Positions 14,016 to 20,410 of a DNA stretch of 64,000 nt are shown here, one piece after another (the first letter of the stretch is position 1; every line of letters begins with the position of its first letter). The DNA is taken from contig NZ_FYDE01000005.1 in assembly GCF_900186535.1 (NCBI RefSeq), positions 1,898,895 to 1,962,894 on the forward strand. Direction: 5' to 3'. This DNA is from Marasmitruncus massiliensis (GTDB taxonomy: Bacteria > Bacillota > Clostridia > Oscillospirales > Ruminococcaceae). Under the pieces are notes generated by a model, which saw nothing but the letters and a program-made list of their open reading frames with translations, was not told where the DNA came from and searched no databases. A program made the translations under genes and the position numbers.

Positions 14016-14825
14016 ATGAAAAGGGTTCTTTCTGCGGCAGTTTCCGCGCTGTTGGTTGTTGCTCTGTCGGTTGGAGCATTTGCGTCTACGTATCCTTTGG
14101 AAAATGAGCCGATGTTTTATGAGCAAGACGGCGATACATATATTGGAACCTTGGTTACTTCGACTTTGACAAATGCTCAAAAGGATTTTTTACGGGCATG
14201 GTTGGAAAGCGATACAAATATGTTGGCCTATTCGCGTAATTCATCGCTTACACATGGGCAAATTGTCTTTTATATATTTTCATCTAATACTGTTTTAACT
14301 TCATCGTCAACTTCATCAGATACAGCTTGGGCGACTCTACAGTTTGCGAGTGGTGCGCAATTTTCTTCTCTCAATTTTGATGCTGTAACTGGTAAACAGG
14401 TAGGGGATGGTACTTACTGCAATACGTCTGGAACTTCTAGGTCTGTTGGCAGTTCTAATTCTATTGGCGTTGGCACTCTTATTAGCGGTACTATATTTGA
14501 TAAATTTAGCAATGTTTCTTTGCCGTCGTCTGCGCTTTTAGATTTCGAGGGCAGATTGTATTTAGAAGATGATGATGGATTGTTGGAAGGGGATGAACCG
14601 CCCGCATCATCCAGCGAGCCAGAGACTTCTGAACCGGCTTATGAGTTTCCGGAGGTTCAGCCAACGGATAATCAATATATTGCATATGACGTTACTGTCT
14701 GGAATAGGGCGGCAGATGTTATTAAACAGTCGGCGGGAAACTCCATCAATATTAGTTGGTTGATTCTTGCTTTGGTCATGGGTTGGCTGTTGGTCTCCAG
14801 AATTGTAAAGAAGCTATCGAAGTAA
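14016..14825 (+). CDS. Adsorption-like virion protein A with coat-like C-terminal anchor
   Basis: A 269-residue protein with a signal peptide (1-23, MKRVLSAAVSALL...AFA), a Ser/Thr-rich extracellular domain (about 30-190) beginning with the motif DGDTYIGT, an acidic Pro/Ser linker (PPASSSEPETSEP) and a C-terminal anchor (about 220-269) that copies the 52-residue protein just upstream. By layout this is a pIII-like tip protein that would bind the host. Its extracellular domain is paralogous to the next gene product. AAGGAGGTGG precedes the ATG. Confidence 0.75.
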   Translation: MKRVLSAAVSALLVVALSVGAFASTYPLENEPMFYEQDGDTYIGTLVTSTLTNAQKDFLRAWLESDTNMLAYSRNSSLTHGQIVFYIFSSNTVLTSSSTSSDTAWATLQFASGAQFSSLNFDAVTGKQVGDGTYCNTSGTSRSVGSSNSIGVGTLISGTIFDKFSNVSLPSSALLDFEGRLYLEDDDGLLEGDEPPASSSEPETSEPAYEFPEVQPTDNQYIAYDVTVWNRAADVIKQSAGNSINISWLILALVMGWLLVSRIVKKLSK

Positions 14826-14837
14826 AGGGGGAAGAAG

Positions 14838-15788
14838 ATGAAACGGCGGCTTTTGTCTGTGCTTGTGGCTTCGGCTATGTTGTTCCTGTTGGCGGCTCCG
14901 ATCTGCGCCGCCACTCTTCCAACTGCAACGGAAAAAGATGGTGATACATATGTCGGTACTTTTAGGATGGCTGACCAAACAGACCTGTATAAACAGTTTT
15001 GGGACGACTGGAAGCATAGCGACCGGAATGTAATGCTTGCCGGTGCCGGTGGAGAGTTCTTTTGGTTCCTGATTGTTCCGGAGGGTGCAAGCCTTGCCTT
15101 TTTCGATGATTCGTCTAATAGTCCGCAGTTTGTGCGAATGACATGTAATAAAGCAATTGATTATTTACGGTTTAGCGTAAGTGTGTCTGACAGCGAATCT
15201 ATTGAAGTTGAAGAAATGGGAACCCTGTCAGCTGGTACAGCTTTGCAGAGTGTCCGCTATGTTGTTTCTGGTACTTATTTCAATACAGTAAGCTATCATT
15301 TTTCAGATTTCAGCTATGACTACCTTGTGGATTATGAGGGTACTTTGTATCTCGTGGATGATCTGGACGGAGATCAGGACGAGGACAGCGGCTTGCTGGC
15401 ATGGTTGAAAAACATATGGGATTGGCTTTCGTCCTTCTGGGAAAAGCTGAAATCCTTGTTTATCAGCTTGTTTGTTCCTTCCAATGGCTATTTCAGTGAC
15501 TGGTTTAATGAGATTAAGACAGCATTTGAAGCTAAGACAGGGGGGCTGTCCACTCTGTTTGACAGTATTTCCGGTTCGTTGGGCGGTTTATCCAGTTCGG
15601 GCAAATCCACATTGATACTTAAAACTTCGGATAATTACCTGTTTTCAGGCTATAAAGGTGTATCCGTTGACATACTGGCAGGGGTTAAGGACGTGTTGGT
15701 GTGGCTTCGCTCATTCCTTAATGGGCTGGTCATTATCTATACTGTGATCACCTGCTATAAACAGCTTATCAGAGTGATTAAGACGTAA
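14838..15788 (+). CDS. Adsorption-like virion protein B (paralog of A, different anchor)
   Basis: A 316-residue protein with a signal peptide (1-25, ending ICAA) and an extracellular domain that shares DGDTYVGT near its start and EGTLYLVDD near its end with protein A. An acidic segment (DGDQDEDSG), an amphipathic Trp-rich stretch and a C-terminal membrane span (about 288-312) follow. It lies 12 bp after protein A. It could be a second receptor-binding tip protein or a structural partner; no function is recognised beyond this. Confidence 0.7.
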   Translation: MKRRLLSVLVASAMLFLLAAPICAATLPTATEKDGDTYVGTFRMADQTDLYKQFWDDWKHSDRNVMLAGAGGEFFWFLIVPEGASLAFFDDSSNSPQFVRMTCNKAIDYLRFSVSVSDSESIEVEEMGTLSAGTALQSVRYVVSGTYFNTVSYHFSDFSYDYLVDYEGTLYLVDDLDGDQDEDSGLLAWLKNIWDWLSSFWEKLKSLFISLFVPSNGYFSDWFNEIKTAFEAKTGGLSTLFDSISGSLGGLSSSGKSTLILKTSDNYLFSGYKGVSVDILAGVKDVLVWLRSFLNGLVIIYTVITCYKQLIRVIKT

Positions 15789-15789
15789 T

Positions 15790-15854
15790 TGTAACACAAT
15801 GCTGTAATGGCTGCGCAGTTGATCGGCGCGGCAGCTGAAAAAATATGTGTTACA
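15790..15854 (+). repeat. Structured inverted repeat R3 (65 bp)
   Basis: TGTAACACA and TGTGTTACA arms. The interior is nearly the same as R1 (GGCTGCGCA...GCGCGGCAGCT then AAAAAATA). It begins one base after the stop of adsorption-like protein B and ends 16 bp before the next ATG. Confidence 0.85.
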
Positions 15855-15870
15855 AAAAGGAGCGTAGAGT

Positions 15871-16299
15871 ATGACAGCTTGGTACATATTATTCTTTTTA
15901 TTATTTGTCTTGGGCGTGATTTCTTATTTTGTTGTTGATGGATGGGAGCATCCGAGGGTTAAACTTTTTTCTATTTTGTTATTCGGTGTTTCGGGTTTGG
16001 CTTTCTTTTGTGCAATAGTTGATCCAGTTTATGCAGAATCTGAACGTAATGAGGTTTCAAGCTATATCCTTTCGATTTTGAATGATGGAGATAAAGATGT
16101 TTATCGGTGTGTTGGCGTTTTGGAAAGTGGAATATCGTTCGATGTCGAATTGCATGATTTGTTTTTCAGTTGTGATGATAACGCTGTTTTGGTGAAATAT
16201 GCGGATAGTGGATTTCTAAGCGATAAGTTAAATCGCGGAACGCCCTATTATGATTTGATCTTACCCGCCGATTCAGGGGGTGAACAGAATGATAATTGA
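15871..16299 (+). CDS. Phage membrane protein, 142 residues
   Basis: Two N-terminal hydrophobic segments (about 4-22 and 31-50) are followed by a soluble domain ending VLVKY...YDLILPAD. The same C-terminal signature occurs in the 145-residue protein at 18204-18641, so the two are paralogs. AAAAAGGAGCG precedes the ATG. No function recognised. It overlaps the next gene's start by 11 bp. Confidence 0.7.
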   Translation: MTAWYILFFLLFVLGVISYFVVDGWEHPRVKLFSILLFGVSGLAFFCAIVDPVYAESERNEVSSYILSILNDGDKDVYRCVGVLESGISFDVELHDLFFSCDDNAVLVKYADSGFLSDKLNRGTPYYDLILPADSGGEQNDN

Positions 16300-16543
16300 G
16301 GGCATCATGAACGTGCTGAAAGTGGTGATTTTGTTTATCATCGGTCTGTTTCCCAAACTTCCGGACATGAGCATATTGTCTCAATCGGTGAATTCGGTTA
16401 CAGCAGTATTCAGCGCGGTTGATTCATTTATCAGTGTCAGTCTTTTGGGATTCTGTTTCGGGGTGCTGTTTATCTTTACTCACATTGATTTCATATGGTC
16501 AATCATTATGTGGGTCATAAGGAAAATTCCGGGGGTGTCATGA
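16289..16543 (+). CDS. Phage membrane protein, 84 residues (pVI-like position)
   Basis: Two long hydrophobic segments (about 7-22 and 46-78) in a small basic protein directly upstream of the Zot gene, a position often held by the pVI-like minor coat protein in inoviruses. AGGGGG lies 8 bases before the ATG at 16289; a GTG at 16280 lies on that site and is less likely. Its stop overlaps the Zot start (ATGA). Confidence 0.65.
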   Translation: MIIEGIMNVLKVVILFIIGLFPKLPDMSILSQSVNSVTAVFSAVDSFISVSLLGFCFGVLFIFTHIDFIWSIIMWVIRKIPGVS

Positions 16544-17397
16544 TGTCAGCAATAGACTTTACCGCCATTGTCGCGGATACATTCAGTCCGATCATTCATC
16601 TGTTTTGGACAGTGCTGGGCGTGGCCTTCGGCGGCTCGTTGGTTCTGGTTTGCGGCTTTATTCTGTTTTTCTTTTTCCGGTATCGGGTAAATCCTTTTAA
16701 GGTGCGGCCTTTCTATCTGGCATTGCTAAAGATAAAGTTTAAACCATATGATCTTATGCGTTGGTGGCTTTGGGACTTTCTGACGCGCAAGAGCAGATCG
16801 AATCGGTTTCGGCCTTTTGGGTTTTCTATCTTTGTCGGCCCGCAGGGGAGCGGAAAAACGGTTTCTATGGTTGAATATTTGTGGGAGATGAAGAGGAAAT
16901 ATCCCAATTGCAAAATTGTCACCAACTTTACGTTTTCCGGTGCTGATAAGCATATGGAAAGCTGGCGCGACTTGCTTACCTATCGCAATGATGAAAACGG
17001 CGTTATTTTTGCGATAGATGAAATACATAGCGAGTATAGCTCCGCGAACTGGAAGGACTTTCCCGAAAGTATTCTTTCAGAAATCAGCCAACAGCGAAAA
17101 CAGCGAATCAAGATAGTTGCAACCGCGCAGGTATTTAGCAGGGTAGCGAAGCCGATCAGGGAACAGGCTTTTAGCGTGATCTGCTGTAAAACCTATTTCG
17201 GCCGTCTTACCCGCAATGTGGAATATGATGCGGCCGAATACAGTACCAGCGACACTCCGTATCAGGTAAAGAAGAAGTGTCGGCCGCTCTGGAAGTCGAT
17301 GTTTGTGCAGTCCAATTCATTAAGGCATAGTTATGACACATACGAGAAGATTCAGCGTATGGAAAAGGTTGAGTTTATCCCGCGCAATGAGAGATAA
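16540..17397 (+). CDS. Zot/pI-type phage assembly ATPase
   Basis: A 285-residue morphogenesis protein, the most diagnostic inovirus gene. Seen: an N-terminal membrane segment (about 20-46), Walker A GPQGSGKT (100-107) and Walker B VIFAIDE (about 155-161), followed by an arginine-rich region and a C-terminal domain. It is thought to use ATP to drive extrusion of DNA through the membrane as coat proteins assemble. In fd pI the membrane span follows the ATPase domain; here it precedes it. The ATG at 16540 overlaps the upstream stop; an earlier in-frame ATG at 16495 lies inside that gene. Confidence 0.92.
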   Translation: MMSAIDFTAIVADTFSPIIHLFWTVLGVAFGGSLVLVCGFILFFFFRYRVNPFKVRPFYLALLKIKFKPYDLMRWWLWDFLTRKSRSNRFRPFGFSIFVGPQGSGKTVSMVEYLWEMKRKYPNCKIVTNFTFSGADKHMESWRDLLTYRNDENGVIFAIDEIHSEYSSANWKDFPESILSEISQQRKQRIKIVATAQVFSRVAKPIREQAFSVICCKTYFGRLTRNVEYDAAEYSTSDTPYQVKKKCRPLWKSMFVQSNSLRHSYDTYEKIQRMEKVEFIPRNER

Positions 17398-17454
17398 ACC
17401 GCCATTAGTGTTTTTTTCAGTCGGCGGGAGCCGACGAAAAAACACTTGGCGGTT
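17397..17454 (+). other. Long three-part hairpin after the Zot gene (terminator or packaging-signal candidate)
   Basis: Nested stems AACCGCCA/TGGCGGTT, GTGTTTTTT/AAAAAACAC and GTCGGC/GCCGAC close on a GGGA loop: 58 nt folding almost completely on itself. There is no 3' T-run. Filamentous phages carry an extended hairpin as packaging signal, and this is the longest single hairpin seen in the provirus. Confidence 0.6.
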
Positions 17455-17467
17455 ATCAAGATCGGAG

Positions 17468-17522
17468 TGTAACACAAAGTAGCGATGCTGCAGCTCACGC
17501 CTGGGCGATAAATTGTGTTACA
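17468..17522 (+). repeat. Structured inverted repeat R4 (55 bp)
   Basis: Arms extended to 10 bp (TGTAACACAA/TTGTGTTACA) with inner CGCC-TG-GGCG. It ends 16 bp before the next small gene. Confidence 0.85.
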
Positions 17523-17538
17523 GGATTGGAGGGGCATT

Positions 17539-17640
17539 ATGGAATTATTGTTTGAGCACTGGTTTATGATTACACCTTTAGGCGTTCTGTTCGGGTTGTG
17601 CCTTTCGGATATTCTTAATTGGATGTTGATGCAAAAGTAA
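17539..17640 (+). CDS. Tiny phage membrane protein, 33 residues
   Basis: MELLFEHWFMITPLGVLFGL... with a single hydrophobic span and a short polar tail (MQK). GGAGGGG lies 5 bases before the ATG. Its size matches the end-cap proteins pVII/pIX of fd (about 32-33 residues), which is the best guess at its role. Confidence 0.6.
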   Translation: MELLFEHWFMITPLGVLFGLCLSDILNWMLMQK

Positions 17641-17653
17641 GGGAGTGTTTTTG

Positions 17654-17788
17654 ATGATTAATATTGCATTTGCTGTTAGTTCGTTTGTTTTGATTCTAAT
17701 ATCTCTTAGAGTCAGATCACTTTCTTATATTTCTTTACTCTATTCAGTTTTTGTTTTGGGATTTGTGGTTGCCAGATGTTTGATGTAA
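17654..17788 (+). CDS. Tiny phage membrane protein, 44 residues
   Basis: MINIAFAVSSFVLILISL..., two hydrophobic stretches split by a short basic turn (RVRS). GGGAGTG lies 7 bases before the ATG at 17654. Probable minor virion or assembly protein; no family recognised. Confidence 0.55.
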   Translation: MINIAFAVSSFVLILISLRVRSLSYISLLYSVFVLGFVVARCLM

Positions 17789-17800
17789 GGAGTGTTTTTG

Positions 17801-18190
17801 ATGGCAAAGAATAACATTCGGTCGTTTCGCTTTTCGGACGAAGTGGCGGCGATCATCGAAAAGTTTAAGGGTGATAGTTTGAACGATAAGTTTGAAAACT
17901 TGGTGTTGTACTGCTTCTGGGAGCGTAAAAAGATAGATGATCAGCTTGTCCAGAAGCGCAAGGAGTATGACCGGCTCTGTAAACAGGTGGAGGAAAAGCG
18001 GAAACAGCTTTATGAGTATGACTCTTTGGTGGAGGAGAAACAGCGGCTTAATAAGGCAATAACAAAGATTGTAATTGATGTGATTGACTACAAAGAGCGG
18101 CTTAATAAGGCTATGCAGGAGGATGTAACACAAATAGATCTCGCCGGCGATCGATCGGATCCGGAGAAATGTGTTACAAAAGCTGGATAA
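17801..18190 (+). CDS. Phage protein with ribbon-helix-helix-like N-terminus and coiled coil
   Basis: A 129-residue protein. The N-terminus (MAKNNIRSFRFSDEV, then two helices to about residue 48) resembles ribbon-helix-helix DNA-binding proteins, and residues 45-105 form a charged coiled coil. AAGGAG lies 8 bases before the ATG at 17801; a GTG at 17792 lies on that site. The last 22 codons run through inverted repeat R5. A DNA-binding regulator that recognises the R elements is a reasonable but untested idea. Confidence 0.7.
   Translation: MAKNNIRSFRFSDEVAAIIEKFKGDSLNDKFENLVLYCFWERKKIDDQLVQKRKEYDRLCKQVEEKRKQLYEYDSLVEEKQRLNKAITKIVIDVIDYKERLNKAMQEDVTQIDLAGDRSDPEKCVTKAG
18124..18178 (+). repeat. 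Structured inverted repeat R5 (55 bp), inside a coding region
   Basis: TGTAACACA and TGTGTTACA arms with inner GCCGGCGATCGATCGG. It lies within the 3' end of the gene at 17801-18190 and ends 25 bp before the next ATG. Confidence 0.85.
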
Positions 18191-18203
18191 GGGAGTGTAG
18201 AGT

Positions 18204-18641
18204 ATGTTTTTTATTATTTCGGCGGTATGTTTAGGAATTTTGATTTTATTTTTCTTTATTCTAAGTCGTTTTGATTCAACCTGTGAAGTGAGTGAGGCCG
18301 TTGTTAATCTTCTTATGATAGGTGCTGCTATGGCTTTTATAGGTACAATAACTTTCCTTGTTTTGGGTATCTTTAATCTCCCATATTTTGAAGTACAACG
18401 TTATGAATTGCGGGATTATTCTTTGACTGTTACTGAATCGCCGCTTTTTGGCTCTGGTTATAGTGAGAGATTCACAGGGACTACATATGACCATATGGAA
18501 TTTGAACTTGATTTGCATGAGATACGTAAAGAGGGTAAGGAACCTGTATTGGTAAAGTACGAACGTAAACTTTTGGGTGTTTCATCTTATCGCTATGATT
18601 TGATTTTGCCTGCCGATTTGGTTGGTGAAAAAGCAGGGTAA
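18204..18641 (+). CDS. Phage membrane protein, 145 residues (paralog of 15871-16299)
   Basis: Two N-terminal hydrophobic segments (about 2-20 and 30-58) and a soluble domain with C-terminal VLVKY...YDLILPAD, shared with the 142-residue phage protein. GGGAGTG precedes the ATG. Function unknown. Confidence 0.7.
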   Translation: MFFIISAVCLGILILFFFILSRFDSTCEVSEAVVNLLMIGAAMAFIGTITFLVLGIFNLPYFEVQRYELRDYSLTVTESPLFGSGYSERFTGTTYDHMEFELDLHEIRKEGKEPVLVKYERKLLGVSSYRYDLILPADLVGEKAG

Positions 18642-18650
18642 GGGGTATTG

Positions 18651-18734
18651 ATGATGTTTAGTACATTATTTTTAGGCGTTGTGTTTTTAACTTTTTTGGC
18701 AATAGGTATTTTATTATTACTTGGGATAAGGTAA
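18651..18734 (+). CDS. Tiny phage membrane protein, 27 residues
   Basis: MMFSTLFLGVVFLTFLAIGI... is nearly all hydrophobic. AGGGG lies 7 bases before the ATG. It lies at the end of the virion gene block; possibly an end-cap coat protein. Confidence 0.5.
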   Translation: MMFSTLFLGVVFLTFLAIGILLLLGIR

Positions 18735-19052
18735 AGGGGGTAAAGGGGCACAGCCCCTTTGTCCAGCGCGCCGAATGGCGCATAATTCCTTACTGCCCTT
18801 GTTGCAGTTGGCCTGTGCCAGCACGAGGTTTTGAGGGGCTTTGCATCGTGTAAAGTCCAGATGCTTTTCCCTTTGTCCAGCAAAAAAAGTGTAACACAAA
18901 ACCCGCCCAGGGAACCGGCGAACCGGCGCGGGAAATGTGTTACAGCGGGCGGCGTGAGCCGCCCAAAGCCCCCGTATTGTATCACGGGGGCACTAACCAC
19001 AAAGAAAATACCTGCAAAGCCTTTTCTCATGCGGGTTTGAGGGGTTTTAAAA
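18735..19052 (+). other. Structured non-coding region before rep (candidate replication origin/packaging region)
   Basis: The region is 318 bp without a gene. It holds hairpins AAAGGGGC/GCCCCTTT (18742-18760), GCGCGCC/GGCGC (about 18767-18782), the R6 element, GGGCGGC/GCCGCCC (18947-18964) and GCCCCCGT/ACGGGGGC (18968-18991). Inovirus intergenic regions next to rep hold the plus and minus origins and packaging signal as clustered hairpins; this is the best candidate here. The exact nick site cannot be read. Confidence 0.6.
18890..18944 (+). repeat. Structured inverted repeat R6 (55 bp)
   Basis: TGTAACACA and TGTGTTACA arms with inner CCCGCC...GGCGCGGG and the short direct repeat AACCGGCG. 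It lies within the structured region before rep. Confidence 0.85.
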
Positions 19053-20069
19053 ATGCATGAAAAAAATGATATAAAAATCCTTGTTGACTGGCTCACTTTT
19101 ACGATAGGATTTGAGTGTTTTTTGGAAGATTCGGTAGATAATGCGGACGATATTGGAGAGACACACGAATGCATTTTACGGCTTGCTTCGGATGTGTTTG
19201 GCTTCAATGATTTGGAATTCAAGCCAATTAATAGCATATATGGCTATACGATACGCTATGCGGCAGGGCCTAATAATAACATTCGTATTGCATGGGGCGG
19301 GAATACAAAAACAATTATGTTTGATCTAACTGGTGAGGGTTGCCGCCTGTATGAAAGTGTAAACGAGAAATTAGACTGGTACGAACTGATTAAAAAAGTG
19401 CAAAAATACCGTACACATAATATCAGCCGTCTTGATGTGGCTTGCGATACCTTTGGCTTATTGGATATGGGCAAGCTGTTTAAGTTCACACGTGAAAAAC
19501 GCTATGTTTCCCGCTTCAAGTCTGAACCGTTGGTCAAGATGATGCGTGAAGAAACCATTGATTTTGGTGCTACAACAAGCCGTGTGATGCTTCGTATTTA
19601 CAATAAGTCTTTGGAGCGTATTTGCAAAGCTGGCGTTGATGCGGCAGACGTCCCGGAAAATTGGATTCGGTTGGAATTACAGTTACGCAATGATGGTGCG
19701 GACAGCTTTATAAGATCGTGGCAGTCTACCGGGAATATTTCTACTGCGTATTATGGGTTAATGTCAAACCAATTGCGTTTTGTGAAAGAGCGGAATGAAG
19801 AAAATCCGCAAAGGTCTATTTTAACACCATGGTGGCGTAAGTTCCTTGGTAATGCGGAGAAGATTCCTATGGCTTATAAGGGCGGCCTAGAGTATAATTT
19901 GCAATCGCTTCAACGGTATGTGTTCCATCAGGCCGGGAGCTCCATAAGAACGTGGTGTGAATTGAATGATTATGATATGGATAAGTTCAAAGAACTGGTG
20001 AAGTATAGGAAGTTGAACGAGCGGCAAAGAAACCTCGTAGATACTATGACAGCGGGTGCGGATGAATGA
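19053..20069 (+). CDS. Phage replication initiator (Rep_trans/RstA-like)
   Basis: A 338-residue rolling-circle-type initiator. Motifs of the Rep_trans family (PF02486, also in CTX-phi RstA and Tn916-type elements) are visible: VDWLTFTIG near residue 11, ISRLDVACDTF near 124, RIYNKSLE near 182 (candidate catalytic Tyr) and WIRLELQLRN near 207. It would nick the double-stranded origin to start plus-strand synthesis. GAGGGG precedes the ATG. It overlaps the next gene by 4 bp. Confidence 0.85.
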   Translation: MHEKNDIKILVDWLTFTIGFECFLEDSVDNADDIGETHECILRLASDVFGFNDLEFKPINSIYGYTIRYAAGPNNNIRIAWGGNTKTIMFDLTGEGCRLYESVNEKLDWYELIKKVQKYRTHNISRLDVACDTFGLLDMGKLFKFTREKRYVSRFKSEPLVKMMREETIDFGATTSRVMLRIYNKSLERICKAGVDAADVPENWIRLELQLRNDGADSFIRSWQSTGNISTAYYGLMSNQLRFVKERNEENPQRSILTPWWRKFLGNAEKIPMAYKGGLEYNLQSLQRYVFHQAGSSIRTWCELNDYDMDKFKELVKYRKLNERQRNLVDTMTAGADE

Positions 20070-20344
20070 AACGTGGATACATACCATCGAAATATGGCTG
20101 GTACGATTGCTGGAAATGCTTGTGTGAAGTCTGCACGAGGGTGTATTGTCCGAAATGCAGACGGAAGTCAATGGCGGCATTTTGTATAGCCATGAGACAG
20201 CGCGGGTCATGCCCAACGATTAAATGCGATTGGTTCGTTCACAAGGAAAAGCACAAAGTATATCGGATTGTACGCAGATATAAGAAACCGGATTGCGTTC
20301 TTGAGAAGCTCAACGAGATTCTTGACAAATTAGACGGGGGGTGA
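20066..20344 (+). CDS. Small Cys-rich phage protein ending in the right att repeat
   Basis: A 92-residue basic protein with a Cys cluster (CWKCLCEVCTRVYCPKC, residues 12-28; further Cys at 37 and 47), probably a zinc-binding fold. The ATG overlaps the rep stop. Its last nine codons (ILDKLDGG and stop) lie inside the right attachment repeat, and the left repeat holds a near copy of those codons. Function unknown; a DNA-binding accessory factor for replication or recombination is possible. Confidence 0.65.
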   Translation: MKRGYIPSKYGWYDCWKCLCEVCTRVYCPKCRRKSMAAFCIAMRQRGSCPTIKCDWFVHKEKHKVYRIVRRYKKPDCVLEKLNEILDKLDGG

Positions 20345-20387
20345 TAGACTGGAAGAAAATAACAGGTAATTTCGCTAAATAAAAATT
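20318..20387 (+). repeat. Right attachment repeat (attR) of the inovirus
   Basis: A 70-bp direct repeat of 11959-12028. It contains the last codons of the 92-residue protein, a consensus promoter and the crossover region. The xer gene starts 23 bp beyond it. Confidence 0.85.
20322..20350 (+). promoter_or_regulatory. Phage-borne copy of the xer promoter
   Basis: TTGACA, 17 bp, TAGACT, identical in both boxes to the copy at 11963-11991. In the integrated state it is the nearest promoter for xer. Confidence 0.75.
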
Positions 20388-20393
20388 TCCTGT
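20362..20393. other. dif-like Xer recombination site
   Basis: Inverted arms ACAGGTAATTT and AAATTTCCTGT (10 of 11 positions pair) flank CGCTAAATAA. As a Xer site this can also be read as 11-6-11 with centre CTAAAT. It lies 17 bp before the xer start codon, like the dif sites next to xerS and xerH in other bacteria. Confidence 0.6.
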
Positions 20394-20410
20394 AATAAGG
20401 GGGAGAGAAA

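Larger units (their letters stand above)
11959..20387 (+). mobile_element. Integrated filamentous phage (inovirus provirus), 8,359-bp unit
   Basis: The region is bounded by 70-bp direct repeats (11959-12028 and 20318-20387; 66 of 70 identical). It contains hallmark inovirus genes: a ssDNA-binding protein, a short coat protein with signal peptide and one membrane span, a Zot/pI ATPase, adsorption-like proteins with signal peptides and C-terminal anchors, and a Rep_trans-type replication initiator. There is no secretin gene, as expected for a host without an outer membrane. No recombinase lies between the repeats; the host Xer gene lies just outside the right one. Confidence 0.88.

Noticed and set aside
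12071-18944. R1-R6 as a CRISPR array, attachment sites or transposon ends
   Set aside because: They are kilobases apart, are inverted rather than direct, hold no transposase, and are too short to be mobile elements.
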